A stretch of 64,000 bases of DNA from JACPFJ01 sp036504875 (GTDB lineage Bacteria > Desulfobacterota > Desulfuromonadia > Geobacterales > Pseudopelobacteraceae), in the NCBI GenBank assembly GCA_036504875.1, contig DASXUK010000073.1, forward strand, positions 1 to 64,000, given 5' to 3'. Position 1 is the stretch's first letter; each line of letters begins with the position of its first letter. Below the pieces are notes generated by a model. The model searched no databases. It was not told where the DNA came from and saw only the letters and a list, made by a program, of their open reading frames with translations. Of this stretch, positions 49,771-59,437 are shown piece after piece. A program made the position numbers and the translations under genes.

Positions 49771-50363
49771 GAGGTTAATTTTTGACGCGCCAGTTAAAAG
49801 CAGGCAACCAATGGATAACTTAATATCATCAAAGATGCTCCATTCCTGACCTGTTTGGTTCTTAAAATTTTGCTTGAAATAGTGATACAGAGGCGTTCCC
49901 AACTGCACGCGTGCTACCTGGAAATGAGCTGTGTATCTATTGAGATCTATCTTATCATTTTCAGTGCCCGACCTTTTTTTGCTCTGTTGCGTTATATCGA
50001 TCTCCAACTACCGTAATCATTGAAAAATTACGTTTCGAGCTCCTGCCATTCTTGCCCCACCGAGGAACCCCCTGTAAATGTCATTGCCTTCCTATAAGAG
50101 GAAATGGCTGATGGGAAGGTTTAGAAAAACGGAGAGGACATGGAGAGTGGGAGCTGCATGTATTTTTTATATAGATTTGGTGTGGGCGAATAAATAGGTC
50201 TTACCATCATAGTTAAAGCAATTTGCGCTATTGCTGCCTTAGCTTAACTCGCTATACTTTTAGAAAGCGAATCCATCCTGAGTAAAAACCATAGCCAACA
50301 TTACCAATAAGCAGGTTATCGACAAGAGGCAATGGGGATAATCGAAGTTCTTGGGAGGCAATA
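49771..50363. other. Long intergenic region
   Basis: About 590 AT-richer bases between the MFS exporter and GAPDH. A minus-strand frame (49729-50007, 92 codons, RYTAHFQVARVQLGTPLYHYF) has some coding character but overlaps the exporter's 3' end and has no clear ribosome site, so it is not called as a gene. GGGAGG at 50353-50358 is the GAPDH ribosome site. No clear promoter or terminator identified. Confidence 0.4.
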
Positions 50364-51431
50364 ATGGGAGTAAAAGTCGCAATTAACGGTTTTGGCAGAA
50401 TAGGTAGGCTTGTCCTGATGGCCATGGCAGAGCAGGGCCTGCTCGGCAAGGAAATCGAAGTTGTCGCTGTTGTAGATGTGGCAACCGATGCGAGATACTT
50501 TTCTTATCAACTGAAGTACGATTCAATCCATGGACGCTTTTCAGGTGAACTGGCAACGGCAAGAAGCGATTCATCGCTGGAAAATGATGATCTGCTGATA
50601 GTTAATGGCCAGCAAATCAAATGTGTGCCGGCTGCAAAATCTCCTGATCTTCTGCCATGGCAGCAGCTGTCAGTCAATTACGTAATTGAGTCAACCGGAC
50701 TCTACACCGATGTGGCCAAAGCCGAGCTACACCTAAAGGCTGGTGCCCGTAAGGTTCTGATCACTGCGCCGGCGAAAGGAAATCTGCGGACCTTTATCAT
50801 GGGGGTCAATGAAAATGAGTATGATCCGGAGATCCACCATGTGGTGTCCAATGCTTCCTGTACTACCAACTGTCTTGCTCCTCTGGTGCACGTCCTGTTG
50901 AAGGAAGGCATCGGCCTTGAGGCAGGACTACTGACAACGATTCATTCATATACCGCAAGCCAAAAGACGGTTGATGGGCCGTCGAAGAAGGACTGGCGTG
51001 GCGGCAGGGCAGCAGCTATTAACATCATTCCGGCAACAACCGGGGCGGCAAAGGCAGTGGGGGAAGTTCTGCCGGCAGTAAAGGGAAAACTGACTGGAAT
51101 GGCCTTCCGTGTACCAACTCCCGATGTTTCGGTGGTGGATCTTACCTTCCGTTCAGAGCGGGATACTTCCATACAAGAAATCGATGATCTGATGAAAAAG
51201 GCTTCCGAGACATATCTGAAGGGGTATTTGGAATATACTAGTGACGAAGTAGTCTCCACCGACTTCATACATTCCCAAAAATCCTCCATTTATGATTCGT
51301 TAGCCACAATCCATAACAATTTAAAAGATGAGAAGCGGCTGTTCAAGGTGGTTTCTTGGTACGACAATGAATGGGGTTATTCTCACCGGGTTGTGGACCT
51401 GCTGATGCATATGATTGCAAAGCGGGGATAG
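50364..51431 (+). CDS. gap: Glyceraldehyde-3-phosphate dehydrogenase, type I
   Basis: 355 residues: KVAINGFGRIGRLVLMAMAE (NAD motif), catalytic SNASCTTNCLAPL (Cys near residue 165), TTIHSYTASQKTVDGPSKKDWRGGRAAAINIIPATTGAAKAVGEVLPAVKGKLTGMAFRVPTPDVSVVDL and WYDNEWGYSHRVVDL. Slightly longer than the usual 330-340, with an insertion in the first 100 residues. It acts in glycolysis/gluconeogenesis (NAD-type signature). Monocistronic here. Confidence 0.93.
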   Translation: MGVKVAINGFGRIGRLVLMAMAEQGLLGKEIEVVAVVDVATDARYFSYQLKYDSIHGRFSGELATARSDSSLENDDLLIVNGQQIKCVPAAKSPDLLPWQQLSVNYVIESTGLYTDVAKAELHLKAGARKVLITAPAKGNLRTFIMGVNENEYDPEIHHVVSNASCTTNCLAPLVHVLLKEGIGLEAGLLTTIHSYTASQKTVDGPSKKDWRGGRAAAINIIPATTGAAKAVGEVLPAVKGKLTGMAFRVPTPDVSVVDLTFRSERDTSIQEIDDLMKKASETYLKGYLEYTSDEVVSTDFIHSQKSSIYDSLATIHNNLKDEKRLFKVVSWYDNEWGYSHRVVDLLMHMIAKRG

Positions 51432-51706
51432 CGTCAAGCTGGTTTCAAATAAATCAAATACACCTTGTGTGAAGGCTCTTCCAGTTCTCATGGAGACATA
51501 GTATAAAGTGCAGAAAGGAAGTTAATGTCTTACAAGCAGGTGAATCAAATTTTGTGGCCAGTCAGAAGAAGGCTCTTCCACAAGGAAGAAATAAGCTAAA
51601 ATGGATGCAATTAACGCAACAAAAGTGTAAAGAAGGAGCTTCCATCTCTTTACGGGTACTTCAAATTCATATGGATCTTCAGGTTTCAAAATATCCACCT
51701 CCCACC
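51432..51706. other. Intergenic region between convergent gap and thioesterase genes
   Basis: About 275 bases between the GAPDH gene and the convergent thioesterase gene. I see no ORF with a ribosome site and no clear stem-loop with a U-tract on either strand. Confidence 0.35.
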
Positions 51707-52201
51707 CTATTTGAAGTTAAGATTTTTGGCTTGAATGGTGATACAGAGACATTCCCCAACGGCATATGTAGTTTTCTCGCAATAGATGCGGCCGTGAACC
51801 ATTATTTTGCGCCCCTCTGCGGATACAACCTTGGTCTCCACACTGACAACCTTATGCAACGGCAGCATGTTGCGGAAATTGATATTCAGGTTGCCGACCA
51901 CTATCGAATAGCCGGCAGCCCAGGCGGCCAGTCCCAGGACCTCATCCATTACCGCAGCCATTGCCCCTCCGTGCGCGTGGCCCGGCGGCCCCTCAGTCTC
52001 AGGGCCGAACCATACCTTTGCCTTGAGATGTTGAGCTGAATCCAGGTAATAGCTGACCCTGAAACGATTGCCTTCGGGATCGCCGGAAACGAAACGAAGT
52101 GAAGAGCCGACGAAGTCAGCGGCATCTAATGGGGTCCAGTCAATTTCTCCCCTTAGATCCGGGTTGTTGTTGCTTGTACTGTTTGCGTGTGTCTGATCCA
52201 T
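51707..52201 (-). CDS. PaaI-type hotdog thioesterase
   Basis: 164 residues from ATG 52201 (MDQTHANSTSNNNPDLRGEI), with GGGAG upstream. PGHAHGGAMAAVMDEVLGLAAWAAG is the hotdog-fold catalytic helix with HGG...DE, followed by VVGNLNINFRNMLPLHKVVSVETKVVSAEGRKIMVHGRIY. Such enzymes hydrolyse acyl-CoA thioesters. It starts 50 nt after ilvE and may be cotranscribed with it. Confidence 0.8.
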   Translation of the reverse strand: MDQTHANSTSNNNPDLRGEIDWTPLDAADFVGSSLRFVSGDPEGNRFRVSYYLDSAQHLKAKVWFGPETEGPPGHAHGGAMAAVMDEVLGLAAWAAGYSIVVGNLNINFRNMLPLHKVVSVETKVVSAEGRKIMVHGRIYCEKTTYAVGECLCITIQAKNLNFK

Positions 52202-52251
52202 TGCTAATGGCTCCCTATGAATGTGATGTGATAAGGATTTGTCTGTCTTCC

Positions 52252-53325
52252 CTACTCTACAAATTTGACCCAACCAAAGGTATCCGCTCGCTTTCCGGTC
52301 TGGATGCCGGTCAAGGTTTCGTATAACTGCTGGGTGATCTCGCCTACGTTACCGCCACTCAACTGCAGGTTTTCATCCTTGTAGCAAAGATGACCCACCG
52401 GGGTGATGACTGCGGCGGTGCCGCTGCCGAATGCTTCGGTCACCCTACCGGCTTTGATGTCGGCCATCAGGTCATTTACATCGATCGGCCGTTCCTCCAC
52501 CTCGTACCCCAGGGATGGGGCCAATTTAAGCACCGAGTCGCGGGTCACGCCGTGGAGGATCGAGCCGGTGAGCGGAGCGGTGACGATTTTCTTGCCATAC
52601 ACAAAAAACATATTCATGGCGCCGACCTCATCTATATAACGATGCTCGCGGCCATCCAGCCAGAGTACCTGGTCGAATCCCTTTTTCTTGGCCTCCAGAC
52701 CCGCCTTGAGCGAACTGGCGTAGTTGCTGCCGGTCTTGGCTTCTCCTGTTCCGCCCGGGACGGCCCGCACATAGTGATCTTCCACCATGATACTAACCGG
52801 GCTGAAGCCGGATGAGTAGTAGGCCCCGACGGTTGAAAGGATCACATAAAAATAATAGTGGTCGGACGGCTTGACGCCCAATACCTGTTCAACGGCGATC
52901 ATGGCTGGCCGAATGTAGAGCGAGGTGCCGGGTGCGGTCGGAATCCAGTCTCGTTCAAGGTCCACCAGCTGTTCGATACCCTTGAGAAAAAGTTCCTCCG
53001 GAACGGCTGGCATGCAGAGACGTTCGGCCGACTGGTTGAAGCGGCGGGCATTCATCTCCGGCCGAAACAGTGCGACCCGGCCGTCTGCCCATTTGTAGGC
53101 TTTGAGTCCCTCGAAGATTTCCTGAGCATAGTGGAAAACCATGCAGGCCGGGTCAAGCACAAACGATTCGTAGGGTTTGATACGTGCATTGCACCAGCAC
53201 TGGCCGGTCCGCCATTCAACAAGCAGCATTCGATCGGTAAAATATCTGCCGAAACCGAGCTGCGATTCGTCCGTGATCTTAGCTTTCATCTTGTCCGCAG
53301 GCAGCGGTACAATTTTGATATCCAT
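52252..53325 (-). CDS. ilvE: Branched-chain amino-acid aminotransferase
   Basis: 357 residues of the class IV (fold type IV) PLP enzymes, longer type as in Geobacter-like and actinobacterial IlvE: LDPACMVFHYAQEIFEGLKA, RPEMNARRFNQSAERLCMPA, PGTSLYIRPAMIAVEQVLGV, PLP Lys in GEAKTGSNYASSLKAGLEAKKKGFDQVLWLD, EVGAMNMFFVYG and EAFGSGTAAVITPVG. Transfers amino groups to and from leucine, isoleucine and valine. Start at 53325 with GGAGGAACACCC. Confidence 0.92.
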   Translation of the reverse strand: MDIKIVPLPADKMKAKITDESQLGFGRYFTDRMLLVEWRTGQCWCNARIKPYESFVLDPACMVFHYAQEIFEGLKAYKWADGRVALFRPEMNARRFNQSAERLCMPAVPEELFLKGIEQLVDLERDWIPTAPGTSLYIRPAMIAVEQVLGVKPSDHYYFYVILSTVGAYYSSGFSPVSIMVEDHYVRAVPGGTGEAKTGSNYASSLKAGLEAKKKGFDQVLWLDGREHRYIDEVGAMNMFFVYGKKIVTAPLTGSILHGVTRDSVLKLAPSLGYEVEERPIDVNDLMADIKAGRVTEAFGSGTAAVITPVGHLCYKDENLQLSGGNVGEITQQLYETLTGIQTGKRADTFGWVKFVE

Positions 53326-53377
53326 GGGTGTTCCTCCGAATCGTTATGAATTCAGTGTACTAATTGTCCAAGGTGGC

Positions 53378-53992
53378 CTACATAAATTTGACTTTTACCT
53401 CCAGAGATTGTTTGGGCGGCATAGCTCTCGTTTTTTCGCTGTAACCAAGGGGCACTACCGCCATGAATTCACCTTCTGGTTCCTCAAGCAGGCGCAACAC
53501 GTCGCCCTTTATCAGATAAAGCACGCCAAGCCACACAGAGGATATCCCAAGGGCGGTTGCCGCCAACAGCAGGTTCTCCGCGGCGGCAGCAGAACTTTGA
53601 ATTTCCATGGTTCTGAAAAAATCAAAATAATTCTCGCCTTCCACGCTATACAGGTCGATAGCGTGCCGGATGAGTTCACCAGTATTTACAACCGCTACTA
53701 CGACAGGTGCACTTGCTATGCTTCGTGCCGCCATTCTGAGAAGCGCGGAAGAAGATCTGGAAAACTCAGGAGCCTTCAGATTGATCAGATGTGCCAATTC
53801 CTGTTTTTTTTTGCCGCTGATAACGATAAATCGCCAGGACTGTTGATTGTGTGCAGATGGGGCATGATTGGCCGCCTGCAGAATGGTCCGGATATCCGCT
53901 TCAGAAAGACGCTTATCGTTAAATTGTCTGACACTGCGTCTATTCTGAATGTTTTCAAGTACAACACTATGCACAACATCCTCCTTCGGCAT
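53378..53992 (-). CDS. Nitroreductase-family flavoprotein
   Basis: 204 residues: ENIQNRRSVRQFNDKRLSEADIRTILQAANHAPSAHNQQSWRFIVI (FMN phosphate-binding RRSVR and S-x-N-x-Q-W-R) and SSAAAAENLLLAATALGISSVWLGVL, typical of FMN-dependent nitroreductases. Likely reduces nitro- or quinone compounds with NAD(P)H. It overlaps the MarR gene by 26 nt, so the regulator-enzyme pair is coexpressed. Confidence 0.87.
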   Translation of the reverse strand: MPKEDVVHSVVLENIQNRRSVRQFNDKRLSEADIRTILQAANHAPSAHNQQSWRFIVISGKKKQELAHLINLKAPEFSRSSSALLRMAARSIASAPVVVAVVNTGELIRHAIDLYSVEGENYFDFFRTMEIQSSAAAAENLLLAATALGISSVWLGVLYLIKGDVLRLLEEPEGEFMAVVPLGYSEKTRAMPPKQSLEVKVKFM

Positions 53993-54407
53993 CCAGCGGC
54001 AGCAGTTTGTTGATCAGTTGCTTCAGCTGGATGTAATCTCCGGGCAGGATCTGTTCCACGACTCTATTCCGAACCCTGTACGCCGCGCGACAGAGATCCT
54101 GTTGAAGACTGCTACCTTTGTCGGTCAGGTAGATCAGATGGGCGCGGCGGTCCTCCGGAGTGCGAGTGCGCTTGAGGAGTTCAGCCTTTTCAAGTCGGTC
54201 GATAATCCCTCCTGTCGTCGTCCTGTCGATTTTGGTTTTTTTTGAAAGATCAACCTGCGACAGGCCGTCTGCTTTCCAGAGGGTTGCCAACAGTATGAAT
54301 TGTCCTTGCGTAATGCCATATTCTCTGAACTCTTCCTTGAAGATGGCGGAAATGCGTTGGCTGACCTTATAAAACCCAAAGCCCAGGCTCTGTTCAATAT
54401 CGAACAT
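53967..54407 (-). CDS. MarR-family transcriptional regulator
   Basis: 146 residues with the winged-helix core: ITQGQFILLATLWKADGLSQVDLSKKTKIDRTTTGGIIDRLEKAEL and RTRTPEDRRAHLIYLTDKG, the MarR wing. It probably represses its own operon with the nitroreductase and responds to aromatic compounds; that is family knowledge, and no operator was identified here. Confidence 0.88.
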   Translation of the reverse strand: MFDIEQSLGFGFYKVSQRISAIFKEEFREYGITQGQFILLATLWKADGLSQVDLSKKTKIDRTTTGGIIDRLEKAELLKRTRTPEDRRAHLIYLTDKGSSLQQDLCRAAYRVRNRVVEQILPGDYIQLKQLINKLLPLDAEGGCCA

Positions 54408-54491
54408 GATAATGCTCCTTAATCAGGATGTTGGCGATGTACTGTCACTGTAAACGAGGCATTCAGCGGGACCGGAGAAAACGGTTCTTTG

Positions 54492-55235
54492 TTAAACGTA
54501 TCCCGGGATCATTGTCGCAAACTGCTTTTCAACCTGTTTGGCGTTTTTCTCCAACTGTTCATGGACACCTTGGGACATAGGATCGGGGAAAATATCCTCA
54601 ACATCGCGTTCCAGCCCCGTCAGAATTGCCGAAGCAACCTGAACCGGCGTCGCCTTGGGTATCTCCTGCCCCGCCGTCATTTTAGTGTCCACCGGGCCGG
54701 GGTAAACTCCGACAACCTTGATGCCGCGGGGAGCCAGTTCGGCCCGAATCCCTTGCAGTAGGGAGTGTCCGGCGGCCTTTGATGCGCAATAGGTTCCATT
54801 GACCGGCAGATTGACCAATCCAATGATAGAACAGACGTTCACGATTGCTCCGTTGCCATTGGCTTCCAGGATAGGGGCAAATGCCCGGCACATGGCCAGG
54901 GTGCCGAAGAAATTGACTTCCATCTCCTCGCGGGCGGCCTCCATCCCGGCGTGTCCCAAGAGCGACACACAACGATTGATGCCGGCATTATTGATCAGCA
55001 GGTTCACATCCGCGCATTGTTCCGCTACCGTTGCCACACTGGCTGCAGAGGTAATATCCAGCCGGAGTGCGACGAACCTTTCGGCATTGAATTGCACCAA
55101 TTCCTTGACTGCTGCGATGGTCCGCGCTGCCGCGTAAACTTTCGCAGCTCCTTTATCCAATAACGCCTTGATCAGTGCGCTGCCGACGCCTCCGTTGGCG
55201 CCGGTAACCAATACGATTTTTCCTTCCAAATTCAT
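54492..55235 (-). CDS. Short-chain dehydrogenase/reductase
   Basis: 247 residues from ATG 55235 (AAAGGAGCAGTC upstream): cofactor motif VTGANGGVGSALIKALLDKG, DVNLLINNAGINRCVSLLGH (NNAG), VNVCSIIGLVNLPVNGTYCASKAAG with catalytic Ser, Tyr and Lys, and VYPGPVDTKMTAG. Substrate unknown. It lies between the MarR/nitroreductase pair and an MFS gene, all leftward. Confidence 0.88.
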   Translation of the reverse strand: MNLEGKIVLVTGANGGVGSALIKALLDKGAAKVYAAARTIAAVKELVQFNAERFVALRLDITSAASVATVAEQCADVNLLINNAGINRCVSLLGHAGMEAAREEMEVNFFGTLAMCRAFAPILEANGNGAIVNVCSIIGLVNLPVNGTYCASKAAGHSLLQGIRAELAPRGIKVVGVYPGPVDTKMTAGQEIPKATPVQVASAILTGLERDVEDIFPDPMSQGVHEQLEKNAKQVEKQFATMIPGYV

Positions 55236-55281
55236 GACTGCTCCTTTCAAGCTTTGATGATATTGTCGATTTTACAGCTTA

Positions 55282-56478
55282 CTATTTTGCCAGGCAGGCG
55301 GCAGACTGGCTGCGATACAAGGTCATGAACAGCAACAGCACAACCATCCCGATCGCCCCGCTCAGAAAAAATGCGATCCTGAAGCCATCTTCCCTGATGA
55401 TCATCCCCATGCCAACCGAACAAAGCATCATCCCGGCATAGACGCAGGTGTTGTAGCATCCCATGGCAAGACCCCGCATTTCCCTGGGTACAGCATCGGC
55501 AATCAGTGCACAGACCACAGTGAAGGCAACCCCCATACTGATCCCCATTACCGCTGCAACGGCCATCAGCGACACAATCGAATGACAGAGACCGAAGGCG
55601 GCCAGTGCCAGGGCAAAAACTGCCAACCCGCCGGACACGAGCAGGCTCCGGTCTGCAACTCGACCATAGAACCGTCCTGCTGGCAGGCGAGATAGCGCGT
55701 TGGCCAGGGCCTGGGTTGCAAAGACGAACCCCACTGCCCCCGTGGACATCCCCTGGCTCCTGATGTAGAGCGGCATGAAGGTGACGAACATCCCGAAGCC
55801 AAAACAGCCGCCGAGTGTGGCGACAAGACAGGCCACGAGCGGGCGGTTGCCCATCAGACTCTTCAACACCGGGAGGATGGCCGGTGAAACTCCGGCACCA
55901 CGGTTATGAACGGGGTACGCCGGGAGGAAGAAGAATGCTACTAAAAACATGATGAAGATCAGACCCCCAGCCACGAGGAACACCGGCCGCAACCCAAGTG
56001 CCGTGCCGAGGAAGCCGCCAGCGGCCGGGCCAAGGGTCATGCCGCCGTACAGGGACATGGTATACCAGCCATAGGCCTGTCCCAGCATCTCGGGAGGCGT
56101 GACATCGGCCACATAGGACATTAGAGTCGGCGAAAAGGCCGAAAGCCCCACACCGAAGAGAAGATATATAACGGCCATCTGCAGCGGGCTGCTGCTCCAG
56201 TACAGCAGAAGCGATGATCCGGCCAGCAGGATCATGCCCCCCAGCAGCGGCAGCCTCCGCCCGAGGCGGTCCGAGACCAGGCCGGACGGGATCGAGAGCA
56301 CCCCCGCAATCAACATAAAGGCACCGTTGATCAACCCCACCTGCACCGTATCTGCGCCAAGTGACATGGCAAACAGAGGGACGATCGGAATCCGCATGTA
56401 GGAACCGAAGAAGCAGACGAAGCTTATGGCACAGGCGGTGAGGAGCAATCTTCCGGCAGAGTATTTATGCGACTTCAT
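55282..56478 (-). CDS. MFS transporter
   Basis: 398 residues, about 12 hydrophobic segments: FFGSYMRIPIVPLFAMSLGADTVQVGLINGAFM, GLVSDRLGRRLPLLGGM (motif A) and YGWYTMSLYGGMTLGPAAGG. A DHA1-like exporter or small-molecule transporter; substrate unknown. Its start overlaps the end of the tautomerase-like gene by 14 nt, so these are one operon. Confidence 0.82.
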   Translation of the reverse strand: MKSHKYSAGRLLLTACAISFVCFFGSYMRIPIVPLFAMSLGADTVQVGLINGAFMLIAGVLSIPSGLVSDRLGRRLPLLGGMILLAGSSLLLYWSSSPLQMAVIYLLFGVGLSAFSPTLMSYVADVTPPEMLGQAYGWYTMSLYGGMTLGPAAGGFLGTALGLRPVFLVAGGLIFIMFLVAFFFLPAYPVHNRGAGVSPAILPVLKSLMGNRPLVACLVATLGGCFGFGMFVTFMPLYIRSQGMSTGAVGFVFATQALANALSRLPAGRFYGRVADRSLLVSGGLAVFALALAAFGLCHSIVSLMAVAAVMGISMGVAFTVVCALIADAVPREMRGLAMGCYNTCVYAGMMLCSVGMGMIIREDGFRIAFFLSGAIGMVVLLLFMTLYRSQSAACLAK

Positions 56479-56821
56479 GGGGTAGGTAGTCCTGTAACCA
56501 GCTAATATCCTGTAACGGCTTTCCTTCCTTGTAGTACAGGGATGGGGTCAGCAGCACGAAGAAGATATGGACATCGCGACAACCATAATAGTTGAGCAGG
56601 TCATACAGATTTTCAACAATGGCATCGTGCTTTTCCTGCGTACGCGGGAACATGTAAATCTCCAGGGAACGGGGCGTTGCCGAAATCGGCGTGATGTTGA
56701 GCAACTCAACTTTCACAATCTCACGGGGCACAGCGGCGACCCGTGAAAATTCCTCCACCAGCACCGGGAGTGCCCGCCGTAGACCCTCCTCATCGAATCC
56801 TTTAAATCTCAGGTATGGCAT
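56465..56821 (-). CDS. DUF1904 / tautomerase-like protein
   Basis: 118 residues: MPYLRFKGFDEEGLRRALPV begins with the characteristic MP of the tautomerase (MIF) superfamily, whose Pro1 becomes N-terminal; EFSRVAAVPREIVKVELLNI and SLEIYMFPRTQEKHDAIVEN match the DUF1904 group. Enzymatic activity uncertain. It overlaps both neighbours and sits between the exporter genes. Confidence 0.7.
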   Translation of the reverse strand: MPYLRFKGFDEEGLRRALPVLVEEFSRVAAVPREIVKVELLNITPISATPRSLEIYMFPRTQEKHDAIVENLYDLLNYYGCRDVHIFFVLLTPSLYYKEGKPLQDISWLQDYLPHEVA

Positions 56822-58807
56822 TGACTCCTTTTCCTCTCAACAAACAGCAATCGTGCCGGATGGATTGTGCACGACGAATGTGCAGGTACGGCCGCCTGAA
56901 CCGATGAGTTGTCATTCTCGTGAGGGGCTTCAACTATGTTGCAAAGTATTTTAGATACCTCTTCCAACACTGACAGTATTTCTCCTGGTCGCTGAATGAC
57001 CGCCGAGAGTCTTATTGTTGTCTCCCGGATGGCGCCGGAGGCCACAAGGGAAATTCCATCGGCCTTCTCGGTTTCCTTCAAGCGCTGCAGGTACCTACCA
57101 ATGGCCAGGGTTGCAAGTCCCCCCTCCACGATGGCGCTTAGATCATGATCCAGTTTTCCGGCGTTAACGAGCATTCGCAGAACCCGGTGGTGCGTCCGGG
57201 CCCGGCACTTCTCCACCAGCAGAAGTGATTCTGCCGCAGCCATGGTGTTCAGATCTTGGACGATGCCGATCAGGATTGAGCGCAGACGTCTGGCAGGATC
57301 GATCGGCAACAGGAAGCGGAAGGCAAGGATGGCAACAGCAATCCCCCCAAGGCAGGCAAATCCGCCCGCTACAAAGCTTGCAGGTGGGGGAACGGTGGCC
57401 AGTCCCGGCTGCATGACAAACAGGAAAAAGAGCAAGAAGTCCATGGCCCCCAGAGCTGTTCTACGATGGGAGAGGGCAACAATGCCTGCCATCAGAAAGG
57501 GAACGATGATGGCCGCCTGGGTGAGCGGATGACTGGTTCCCGGTAGCAGGAACAGCCGACAAAGGAATGCAGCTGCAACGCCGAGCGAAGCACCACAGAA
57601 AATATGAGAAAGCATGACAGAAGGGCGATCGTGGGTAGAAAAAATGCTGACCATGATAGACGTTGCCATCATCATGAGTGGCGCTCCATCCCAACCGGTG
57701 AAGTACCAGACTACCCCGACTGCGGATATGGCTGCCGCAGCCCGGATTGCCGCCCGCCTTGCTTCCTGCCAATCGCGGTGTCGTACAAACTTGGTACTGG
57801 CCGGTCTTTCGGTTTTCGGTGTTGTCGTGGCCCATTCATCTATGATGAGTTGCAGTGCATTGATCAGCTCACCCAGTGCCTCACCCAACAGGGGGGCATG
57901 TAGACCTGTCTCGGAGAGCACCGATTGTATCTCGGTTCCATCGGGTCTGGTTGATCCATGTTCAGCCAGATGCAGTGCAACATCCTCCAGGTGCCGGGCC
58001 AAGGAGTCTCGCCAGGGGGGGGTGGCCGGAATCGTGCCGAAGCAGATGATCACCGGCCAATTTACCGGTTTCCAACAGGGCCAGCAGCGAAACGATCAGA
58101 TCTCTGATATGGCGCTTTCTGCGTTTGAGGTCGAGAGAGCCGGCCCAGGCAGCATCCACGGTGCCTTCAATGTCGGCAATTTCCATAAGGATATCCTGCC
58201 TTAGCGCAAGCAGTTCCTTTTCCTCTCCTCCACGCACAAGCATCGCCACCCATTCGATATTAGCCATGGTAACCGAGCGCAAGCGGTCCAGCAGTTCGCA
58301 CTTTGAGCGGCGTTGGGTAAAGAAAAAGGTCACTGTTGTAGAGACGATGATCCCGATGACAATGCAGGCGATTCTTCCGAAGACCAGGTCGTGCAGGTGG
58401 GGTGGATTGTTGAAGCCTGCCATGGCGATGACGGCCCCGGTGCACCCGGCTACCATGGCACCATAGGAACGGAGACCGTACTGCAGATTGCCGGCGCCGA
58501 CGCATGTTGCTAGCCAGAGGGCGAGCAGGACCGTCAGCATAGCTGGCGACCGGGAGGAGAGGAGCATCATCATACCCGCCAGCGAACCTGCGGCTGTGCC
58601 GAGCAGACGATAATAGCTCTTTTCCAGGAGCAGCCCGCGAGTAGGCTGGATGACGATTAGCGCAGTCATGGCCGCCCAATAGGGGCACTCCAGTTTCAAC
58701 AGGACTGCTACTGCCAGGGCGGCAACGGCGGCAACGGTCCCGCGGATGGCAAGAATAAGGTGTGGCCTTTCACGGCGAAAAAGCAGGTGCAAGTTGCGCT
58801 GCATCAT
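56809..58807 (-). pseudogene. FUSC/AaeB-like aromatic-acid exporter, frameshifted at a C8 tract
   Basis: The two halves of one protein are in different frames. The N-half (58807 leftwards) is MMQRNLHLLFRRERPHLILA with hydrophobic segments and PYWAAMTALIVIQPTRGLLLEKSYYRLLGTAAG, typical of FUSC. After GKLAGDHLLRHDSGHPP the reading moves at eight C (58022-58015 on the minus strand) to WRDSLARHLEDVALHLAEHG and a second hydrophobic FUSC half (VVWYFTGWDGAPLMMMATSIMVSIFSTHD). Full length would be about 665 residues. Either a homopolymer base-call error or slippage; otherwise an inactive gene. Confidence 0.8.
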
Positions 58808-59268
58808 CGCTTCACCCGACTCCGCACGACGTTCACGGTTGTTTCAAGGGAGAGAATGAATTCTCCGAAGCTGGAGATGTCACTGTCGCTGAAAGGCCTG
58901 AGTAACTCGTTTTCAAGAGGCGCGACAATTTCCTTGATCTGGGTGACGATCAGCTGCCCTTCTGGCGTGAGGCAGAGCAGCTTCGCTCGACGGTCCGTAC
59001 CATCTTCTGAACGCTGGATCAGCCCCTTGGTTACCAGGGTATCGATAAGGCGAACCAGAGAAGGCCCTTCAATGCCCACGGATGCCGCCAGGTCTTTCTG
59101 GCGAACTCCGTCTCCAAGGAGATGAAGATGCAGGAGAGGGCGCCAGGTGGCATCCGTCAACCCGGCGGCATTAAATTCATTATCCAAAACCTGGCGCCAG
59201 CGCCGTGTCAGGAGTCCAAGATGGTAGAGGAGGTTACTGCGATCGATTTTAGCGTTAGATATATTCAT
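58804..59268 (-). CDS. MarR-family transcriptional regulator
   Basis: 154 residues: LTDATWRPLLHLHLLGDGVRQKDLAASVGIEGPSLVRLIDTLVTKGLIQR (helix-turn-helix) and EDGTDRRAKLLCLTPEGQ (wing). The stop overlaps the FUSC start, and the divergent EmrAB/OMF operon begins 169 nt away. It is a likely repressor of both efflux units; candidate operators lie in the intergenic region. Confidence 0.88.
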   Translation of the reverse strand: MNISNAKIDRSNLLYHLGLLTRRWRQVLDNEFNAAGLTDATWRPLLHLHLLGDGVRQKDLAASVGIEGPSLVRLIDTLVTKGLIQRSEDGTDRRAKLLCLTPEGQLIVTQIKEIVAPLENELLRPFSDSDISSFGEFILSLETTVNVVRSRVKR

Positions 59269-59277
59269 GCATAATAC

Positions 59278-59304
59278 ATAGCATACTAACTATTATATTG
59301 CTAT
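59278..59304. promoter_or_regulatory. Inverted repeat before the MarR gene
   Basis: ATAGCA (59278-59283) and TGCTAT (59299-59304) form an imperfect dyad around AT-rich sequence, ten bases upstream of the MarR start. MarR proteins usually autoregulate through such dyads. Assignment is by position. Confidence 0.45.
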
Positions 59305-59369
59305 CAATTTTTCGGTAATCTCGTTTACCGGGACAACACTTAAAACCCGTTGACCGTTAATTTAAGCTA

Positions 59370-59409
59370 TTGACATTAAAAGTTACATTCTGTACTGTAC
59401 TGTACAGTA
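59370..59409 (+). promoter_or_regulatory. Promoter and palindromic operator of the EmrAB efflux operon
   Basis: TTGACA (59370-59375) is followed after 17 bp by TACTGT (59393-59398), a plausible -35/-10 pair. The perfect 12-bp palindrome TACTGTACAGTA (59398-59409), with an extra ACTGT repeat before it, overlaps the -10 end. It looks like the binding site of a dimeric repressor, perhaps the divergent MarR. Confidence 0.55.
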
Positions 59410-59437
59410 TTTTAAATAAAGAATGAGAGAAGTTCAT

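Noticed and set aside
49729..50007. 92-codon minus-strand gene
   Set aside because: It overlaps the 3' end of the MFS exporter, lacks a ribosome site and matches nothing known to me.
51554..52039. 161-codon plus-strand frame
   Set aside because: It covers the thioesterase gene in antisense and has no recognisable features.
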